A DNA stretch of 42,405 nt from CAWBLP01 sp963789495. GTDB taxonomy: Bacteria > Pseudomonadota > Alphaproteobacteria > Acetobacterales > Acetobacteraceae. Position numbers and translations under genes: made by a program. The stretch covers positions 1 to 42,405 of the forward strand of contig CAWBLP010000011.1 of NCBI GenBank assembly GCA_963789495.1. The letters run 5' to 3'. Shown here in pieces: positions 37,659 through 42,405 of the stretch (position 1 is the first letter of the stretch; each line of letters starts with the position of its first letter). Under the pieces are notes generated by a model, which worked only from the letters and a program-made list of their open reading frames with translations, had not been told where the DNA came from and ran no database searches.

Positions 37659-38930
37659 ATGCGGATCGAGATCATTTGCACGGGGGACGAGGTCCTGACC
37701 GGCAAGATTGTGAACACGAATTTCAGCTACATGACACAGAAGCTGGAAGATGTCGGCTTGTCGGTGTTCTGGGGCACCACAGTGGGTGACGATCGCGACA
37801 GCCTGCTGCGTGCGTTTCAGCTCGCCGGCGACCGCGCCGACGCGGTGATCGTCAATGGCGGGCTCGGCCCGACCGTCGACGATCTGTCACAAGAAATTGC
37901 CGCGCAAGCCGCCGGGGTCGGATTGGTCCTCCATGAGGAATGGCTGGTGAAGATGGAGGAGTTCTTTACCCGACGCGCGCGCAACATGCCACCGAACAAC
38001 CGCAAACAGGCGATGCTGCCGGACGGTGCGGAGATGCTCGACAATCCGATCGGAACCGCCTGCGGCTTTGCGATGGATATCGGCAAGGCGCGGTTCTTCT
38101 TCACGCCCGGCGTGCCGCGCGAATTGCGGCGCATGCTGGAGGAGCAGATCGTGCCGCGCCTGCTGGCCCGCAGCGGTGTGCCCACCGCGATCTTCCTAAA
38201 GCGATTCCACAGCTATGGACTGGGTGAATCGCATGTCGATGAGCTGCTCACCGGCGTCGAGGACATGGTGCCGGACGGCAGTGTCAAGCTGGGGTTCCGC
38301 GCGCATTATCCGCAGATTGAGACCAAGCTGACGGTACGCGGCACCGATCGCGCCGATATCGACCGCAAGCTGGAAGCGGTGCAGGCGGAAGTGCGCCGGC
38401 GGCTGGGCAACTTCATCCTGGCCGAGGATGATCAGACGCTGGAAGGTGTCGTGCTGGCGGCGCTGCTGCAGCAGCGCGGGTCACTCGCAGTCGTGGAAAG
38501 TTTCACCGGCGGCCAGATTGCCGTGCGCGTGGCGCCATTGCCAAATGCGGAGCACGTGTTCCGTCGTGGCCTTGTGGTGCGAGAACTGACCGAACTGCAT
38601 GGCGCGCTGGCGCTGTCGGACGTGACGCTCGGCGGTTCCATGACCCAGGAAACCACTGAAGCGGTGGCGCGCGCGGCGCGGCAGCAGGCCGGCACGACGC
38701 ACGCGCTGGTGGTGCTGATCGAACTCGACGAAGGCGCCGACCGGATCGACCTTGGCGGCACCATCTGGATCGGTATCGCGACGGAAGACCAGGTGGCCTT
38801 CCGCCGCTCCCGCATTCTGGGCGGACGCGAATGGGTCCGATTGGGCGCAGCGGAATTGGGCTTGGACTGTCTGCGCCGCTTCCTGCAGGGATTGCCGGTG
38901 GCCGAGCGTATCGATTTCGAGCGCACCTGA
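37659..38930 (+). CDS. cinA: CinA-type protein with MoCF domain and degenerate C-terminal amidase domain
   Basis: A 423-residue protein, the normal length of full CinA. The N-terminal MoCF/COG1058 domain is well preserved (CTGDEVLTGKIVNTNFSYMT, VNGGLGPTVDDLSQEIAAQA, FTPGVPREL). The C-terminal half should be the nicotinamide-nucleotide amidase (PncC) domain. It keeps the Ser of VESFTGG (usually ESCTGG) but lacks the GIAGPGGGT motif; the equivalent region reads LIELDEGADRIDLGGTIWIG. The amidase activity may therefore be lost or changed, while the N-terminal pyrophosphatase-like part is intact. It follows a purine-rich ribosome site (GGGAGAGAGG). Confidence 0.88.
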   Translation: MRIEIICTGDEVLTGKIVNTNFSYMTQKLEDVGLSVFWGTTVGDDRDSLLRAFQLAGDRADAVIVNGGLGPTVDDLSQEIAAQAAGVGLVLHEEWLVKMEEFFTRRARNMPPNNRKQAMLPDGAEMLDNPIGTACGFAMDIGKARFFFTPGVPRELRRMLEEQIVPRLLARSGVPTAIFLKRFHSYGLGESHVDELLTGVEDMVPDGSVKLGFRAHYPQIETKLTVRGTDRADIDRKLEAVQAEVRRRLGNFILAEDDQTLEGVVLAALLQQRGSLAVVESFTGGQIAVRVAPLPNAEHVFRRGLVVRELTELHGALALSDVTLGGSMTQETTEAVARAARQQAGTTHALVVLIELDEGADRIDLGGTIWIGIATEDQVAFRRSRILGGREWVRLGAAELGLDCLRRFLQGLPVAERIDFERT

Positions 38931-38981
38931 ACCGTCGCATACCGCACGGCCACGCGACCCACTCACGAGGAATGACGAGCC

Positions 38982-40262
38982 GTGTTCACTGCGTCGGCTA
39001 GAACCGTCGATTTGCCCTATGCCTGGTTCCGCCTGGGTGTTTCGCTGCTACTCTCCACCATCGGCGGCGTTGGCATGTGGTCGGTCGTGGTGGCGCTGCC
39101 CGCGGTGCAGGCGGAGTTTGGCCTGGACCGCAGCACCGCATCCCTGCCGTACACGCTCAGCATGATTGGCTTCGCGTTCGGCGGCGTGTTGCTGGGCCGC
39201 CTGGCGGATCGCCTCGGCGTCATCGTCCCGGTTGCAGGCGGGGCGGTCGCATTGGGGCTGGGCTATCTGGCGGCCGGATTGGCAGGCGGACTGTGGTCGT
39301 TCGCCCTCTCCTACGCGATTCCGATTGGTTTGCTCGGGTGTGCTGCCACCTTCGTTCCGCTGCTCGCAGATGTGTCGCACTGGTTCGAACGACGGCGCGG
39401 CATCGCCGTCTCGATCTGTGCATCGGGCAACTACCTGGCCGGGACGATCTGGCCGCCGGTGCTGGAACATTTCATCGGCGCCGTGGGATGGCGCGCAACG
39501 CATCTGGGTGTCGGACTGTTCTGCGTGGCGACCATGCTGCCGCTGTCATTGCTGCTGCGCGGCCACCCGCCGATACACGCCGCCGTCGCAACCGCCAGGC
39601 CAGCAAAGCCGAAGCTGGGTACAATGGGATTGTCACCCAACACGTTGCAGGCGCTGCTCGCGCTGGCCGGCGTCTGCTGCTGTGTTGCGATGTCGATGCC
39701 GCAGGTGCATATCGTGGCCTATTGCGGCGATCTCGGTTACGGCGTGGCGGTGGGCGCGCAGATGCTGTCGCTGATGCTGGGTTTCGGCATCATCAGCCGG
39801 GTCGGCTCCGGGTTTATCGTGGATCGCATCGGCGGATTGCCGACCTTGTTGCTGGGTTCGCTCGCCCAGATGTCGGCGCTGCTGCTGTATCTGCTGCTCA
39901 ACGGATTGACCTCGCTCTATGTGGTTTCCGCGCTGTTCGGGTTGTTCCAGGGTGGCATCGTGCCGAGCTACGCGATCATTGTGCGGGAGTGTTTTCCGGC
40001 GCGGGAAGCGGGCGCACGGGTCGGCATTGTGATCATGGCAACATTGTTCGGCATGGCGCTGGGCGGGTGGATGTCTGGTGCGATCTTCGATCTACCGGAT
40101 CCTATCGCGCGGCTTTTGCCAACGGCGTGCTGTGGAACCTGGCGAATGCCGGCATCGCGTTGTGGCTGCTGTTGCGCAGCCGAACGCGGCAGGTCGTGTT
40201 TGCCGATGGAGCGGCGGTGCGCAGCGGCTGATTGCCGCGACGTCAGGTCCGCCTCTGGCTGA
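38982..40262 (+). CDS. MFS transporter with frameshifted C-terminus
   Basis: GTG 38982 starts a 12-helix-type major facilitator protein. The loop 2-3 motif A is GRLADRLGVIVPVAGG, and further helices follow to about residue 365 (MATLFGMALGGWMSGAIF). From there the frame turns into a Cys/Arg-rich tail ending at 40262. In the +2 frame, from 40094, the expected last helix appears: TGSYRAAFANGVLWNLANAG, IALWLLL, then a basic tail to TGA at 40231. One base seems to be missing in a Leu codon at 40092-40094 (CT-ACC). The frame-corrected product would be 416 residues. Substrate unknown; organic-anion (oxalate/formate-antiporter-like) members look similar. Either the transporter is damaged or the base is a sequence error. 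Confidence 0.85.
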   Translation: MFTASARTVDLPYAWFRLGVSLLLSTIGGVGMWSVVVALPAVQAEFGLDRSTASLPYTLSMIGFAFGGVLLGRLADRLGVIVPVAGGAVALGLGYLAAGLAGGLWSFALSYAIPIGLLGCAATFVPLLADVSHWFERRRGIAVSICASGNYLAGTIWPPVLEHFIGAVGWRATHLGVGLFCVATMLPLSLLLRGHPPIHAAVATARPAKPKLGTMGLSPNTLQALLALAGVCCCVAMSMPQVHIVAYCGDLGYGVAVGAQMLSLMLGFGIISRVGSGFIVDRIGGLPTLLLGSLAQMSALLLYLLLNGLTSLYVVSALFGLFQGGIVPSYAIIVRECFPAREAGARVGIVIMATLFGMALGGWMSGAIFDLPDPIARLLPTACCGTWRMPASRCGCCCAAERGRSCLPMERRCAAADCRDVRSASG

Positions 40263-40314
40263 GTTGGACGCAACGCGGCTAGAACAGATGTCACAAGAAG
40301 ACAGGGGAAACGTC

Positions 40315-41391
40315 ATGCCCATCGATCTGACACGTCGTCACGCCACCATCGGACTGGGCGCCGCGGCGGCCGGTCTGCTGTTGTCGCGCCCGGCCCGCGC
40401 CGACATGGCGGCGCTGGAAGCGGCCGCGCGCAAGGAAGGCACGCTCACCTGGGACGTTGCGCAAATGAGCGGCGAGGCGGCGGAGGCCATGGGCAAGCTG
40501 TTTACCAAGCAATATCCCGGCGTATCCGTCTCGGTGATCCGCACCACCGGCCAGGTCGCGTATCAGCGGGTGCAGCAGGAACTGAAGAACAACGCGCCGC
40601 AATGTGACGTGTTCAGCACCACCGACATCGCGCACATGCCTGATCTGCAGCGGCGCAATGCGCTGGCGCACTACACCGCGGAGAGTGCCGGTGGCCTGGC
40701 GCCCACTTTCCAGGGATTGGGGGAGCCGGGATTTTACTATCCAACCACCGCATCGTTCCAGGGGCTGATCCATCACACCAAGAGCGTGAAGCCGGAGGAC
40801 GTGCCGCAACGTTGCACCGATCTGTTGGACCCGAAATGGAAGGGCCGCGTTGCGGTCGCGCACCCGGCGTTCAGCGGCTATTTCGGCCAATGGGTGCTGG
40901 CGATGCGCAAGCTCTACGGCTGGGAGTTCTTCGAGAAGCTGGCGAAGAACAAGCCACGGATCGGCCGTTCCGGAAACGACCCGTTGACCCTGGTGAACGC
41001 CGGCGAGTGCCTGGTCGGCACCGGTCCGCTCAGCACCACCATGCAGAATGTGGACAAGGGCAATCCGGTCGCCTTCGTCTATCCCCAGGATGCGACCGTG
41101 GTCACCGTCGGTCCGTCCGCAGTGCTCGCCACGGCGCCGCATCCCAATGCCGGCCGGCTGTTCATGGAATGGCTGCTCAGCCCGGACTATGCCAAGGCCT
41201 GCGTGGACTGGCATCTGGAGCCGGTGCGGGCCGACGCACCACCGATGAAGGGAACCAAGAGGATCGGCGAGTTCAAGGCGACGACGCTGACGACAGCGGA
41301 AATTTCCAAAGGCATACCGGAGGTGATCGAATTCCTTGGCGCGACACCTTCGGCAGCTGAGCGGCCACTGCCGGCTTCGCGAAAATCGTGA
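40315..41391 (+). CDS. ABC transporter solute-binding protein, iron/FbpA-like, orphan
   Basis: A 358-residue protein. ATG 40315 follows AGGGGAAA. A Tat-like signal (LTRRHATIGLGAAAAGLLLS) is followed by ARADMAALEAAARKEG. The core GTLTWDVAQMSGEAAEAMGK, then SVIRTTGQVAYQRVQQELKN and QCDVFSTTDIAHMPDLQRRN, is the class of SBP_bac_6/11-type proteins. Some of these bind ferric iron, others organic ligands such as 2-aminoethylphosphonate or sulfonates. The Tyr cluster of true ferric-binding proteins is not clear here, so the ligand is open. No permease or ATPase gene follows, so its membrane partners must be elsewhere. Confidence 0.88.
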   Translation: MPIDLTRRHATIGLGAAAAGLLLSRPARADMAALEAAARKEGTLTWDVAQMSGEAAEAMGKLFTKQYPGVSVSVIRTTGQVAYQRVQQELKNNAPQCDVFSTTDIAHMPDLQRRNALAHYTAESAGGLAPTFQGLGEPGFYYPTTASFQGLIHHTKSVKPEDVPQRCTDLLDPKWKGRVAVAHPAFSGYFGQWVLAMRKLYGWEFFEKLAKNKPRIGRSGNDPLTLVNAGECLVGTGPLSTTMQNVDKGNPVAFVYPQDATVVTVGPSAVLATAPHPNAGRLFMEWLLSPDYAKACVDWHLEPVRADAPPMKGTKRIGEFKATTLTTAEISKGIPEVIEFLGATPSAAERPLPASRKS

Positions 41392-41419
41392 CAGCGCGTG
41401 CTGTTGTTGCGATGGCATG

Positions 41420-41462
41420 GTGGTGCCCGCCTGGGCAACCCCGATTCGGGGCGTGGCACCAC
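41420..41462. repeat. Branched hairpin after the solute-binding-protein gene
   Basis: Outer arms GTGGTGCC (41420-41427) and GGCACCAC (41455-41462) enclose a smaller CCCCGA/TCGGGG stem. It lies 28 bp after the stop of the binding-protein gene. There is no T-run, so it might be an mRNA 3' end stem or a weak terminator. Confidence 0.5.
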
Positions 41463-41493
41463 GTGAGCCTGCGCGCCATCGCAGGAGGTCGGA

Positions 41494-41964
41494 GTGACCA
41501 ACTGGAACGGACCACAGCCGGGCCCACGTGCCGGATGGCACCTCATTCACGCGAACTTCCCTGTCGCCCGCAGTCTCGGAATCTACAATCATCGCGTGGT
41601 GGCAGGCACCCATACTCTGTCGCATTATGCGGAAGGGCGAGCGCTCATATCGGCCTGTTCGTTTCCCGGCCGGGCGAAAAACTCGTGGGCGACGGATTGT
41701 TCAAGGTGTTTGTCGATTTAGCCACCGATCTTGGCCTGGACGAGGTGATCTGGAACCGCCATATCTCGAGCAGCCGACATCCCACGATCCATCACTATTT
41801 CAGAGGTCAATCCACATACCAATCATATCCATGTTGGCTTTACCCGGGACGCCAGCCAGCGGACGACGTTTCCGTCTTTGTTCATGGTCCGAATCGCGAT
41901 TTTCCGCACTGGCCTTGAGGATTTGGCTCAGCCGGTTGGCGGCGCGACCTCGATCCAGGTCTGA
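41494..41964 (+). pseudogene. Zinc peptidase-like gene (M15/ARB_07466-type) with two compensating frameshifts
   Basis: GTG 41494 has AGGAGG five bases upstream and starts VTNWNGPQPGPRAGWHLIHA. The frame holds to SHYAEGRAL (to 41646). A lost base then makes the protein continue in another frame: IGLFVSRPGEKLVGDGLFKV, DLGLDEVIWNRHIS and HYFRG. An extra C near 41808 returns it to the first frame with NPHTNHIHVGFTRDASQRTT, and the frame ends at TGA 41964. Restoring G before 41647 gives SHYAEGRALD, so the Asp of the zinc-ligand motif SHxxGRAxD is exactly what is lost. HIH and EVIWNRHI match M15-like and ARB_07466 C-terminal-type peptidase domains. A role in peptidoglycan trimming is only inferred. 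Confidence 0.7.
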
Positions 41965-42405
41965 TGCCACCGATGCCCGCAGGTGAGCGGCGCGTAGCAA
42001 GGTTCGGGGTGGCGGCTGGCCTGTTGCTGGCCACGACGACATGCGTGACGCATCCGGTTGCCGGCTCCGACGGCACCGTCGCCAGCGCCTATACCGCGCT
42101 CACCGGCCAGGCTTAGCAAGGTGACGGTGGATCCTGCGGTCGAGGATCAGTCGGTTCAGCAATGTCCCGGTTTCAACGGATACAAATTGCTCGTGCTCGA
42201 TGCCGATAATCGGATGTCGGTTACGGTGGTCGCACCTGACGGCAAGGCGTTTCCGTTGCGATATTGGGATGTAATTACCCCGCATTTCTCTCACCTGGGC
42301 GCCAAGGCCGAATGGCGGATACAGCGTTCGGCGGGATCGCCACGCCCGACTGGTCTGATCGTGCGTGTGATTGCGAACGAGGATCCCGAGTTGGCGAAGG
42401 AAACC
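41964..42405 (+). pseudogene. Secreted protein gene with one frameshift, cut by window edge
   Basis: ATG 41964 overlaps the frame-corrected stop of the peptidase-like gene (TGATG), suggesting translational coupling. The first 50 residues (MPPMPAGERRVARFGVAAGL ...) have a signal-peptide shape and end at TAG 42114-42116 after ASAYTALTGQA. Removing the A at 42115 gives TGQACKVTVDP, and the frame then stays open to the window end (GFNGYKLLVLDADNRMSVTV ... SHLGAKAEWRIQR). The body reads like a small secreted beta-rich protein. I do not recognise its family beyond a feeling that similar proteins occur in Acetobacteraceae. Function unknown. Confidence 0.6.

Noticed and set aside
40315..41391. Assigning a ferric-ion ligand to the orphan binding protein
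   Set aside because: The family includes proteins for iron and for organic ligands, and no clear iron-binding Tyr cluster is visible.

Overview
The window is a GC-rich chromosomal segment from an alphaproteobacterium, most likely an Acetobacteraceae relative. This is inferred from the Usg-family protein, the CIRCE-controlled groES-groEL pair, GC-rich codon use and the many amide, CoA-ester and aldolase catabolic genes. No rRNA, tRNA, phage or CRISPR array is visible.

Layout. At 1-1269 lies the start of an ISAzo13-type transposase (cut by the window edge) and an orphan small protein. At 1450-13162, all on the minus strand, are an AsmA-family protein, a fused hydantoinase/5-oxoprolinase, a chemoreceptor and a multi-spanning membrane protein. 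The non-coding gaps here hold a 33-bp minisatellite, a long imperfect inverted repeat and a 17-bp tandem repeat. At 13421-18553 is a metabolic group: flavin reductase-like protein, two HpcH/HpaI aldolase-family proteins, an acyl-CoA dehydrogenase and a fatty-acid hydroxylase/sterol desaturase. At 18596-22150 is a stress block: Usg, two CIRCE-like elements, groES-groEL and two tandem cold-shock proteins.

At 22163-32269 is the most interesting block: a PLP dehydratase, a GNAT acetyltransferase and a CodA-like amidohydrolase, then an AT-rich control region. After that come a Tat-exported solute-binding protein, a RutA-like flavin monooxygenase, two ABC permeases, an ABC ATPase and two tandem HpaI-type aldolases. 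Gene order and tight spacing suggest import and ring-opening of a pyrimidine-like or other N-heterocycle with aldol cleavage downstream. None of rutB-rutG is present in the window, so the pathway would differ from the classical Rut route.

At 32350-38930 are an EcsC-family protein, a divergent pair of type III CoA-transferases (one a two-domain fusion) flanked by REP-like palindromes, a VOC protein and a CinA-type protein. At 38982-42405 are an MFS transporter, an orphan iron-type solute-binding protein, and two damaged genes: an M15/ARB_07466-like zinc peptidase and a secreted protein. Four apparent single-base indels fall within 2 kb here, and an apparent nonsense codon truncates the membrane protein ending at 11792. 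These could be real decay or sequencing errors; the sequence alone cannot decide.
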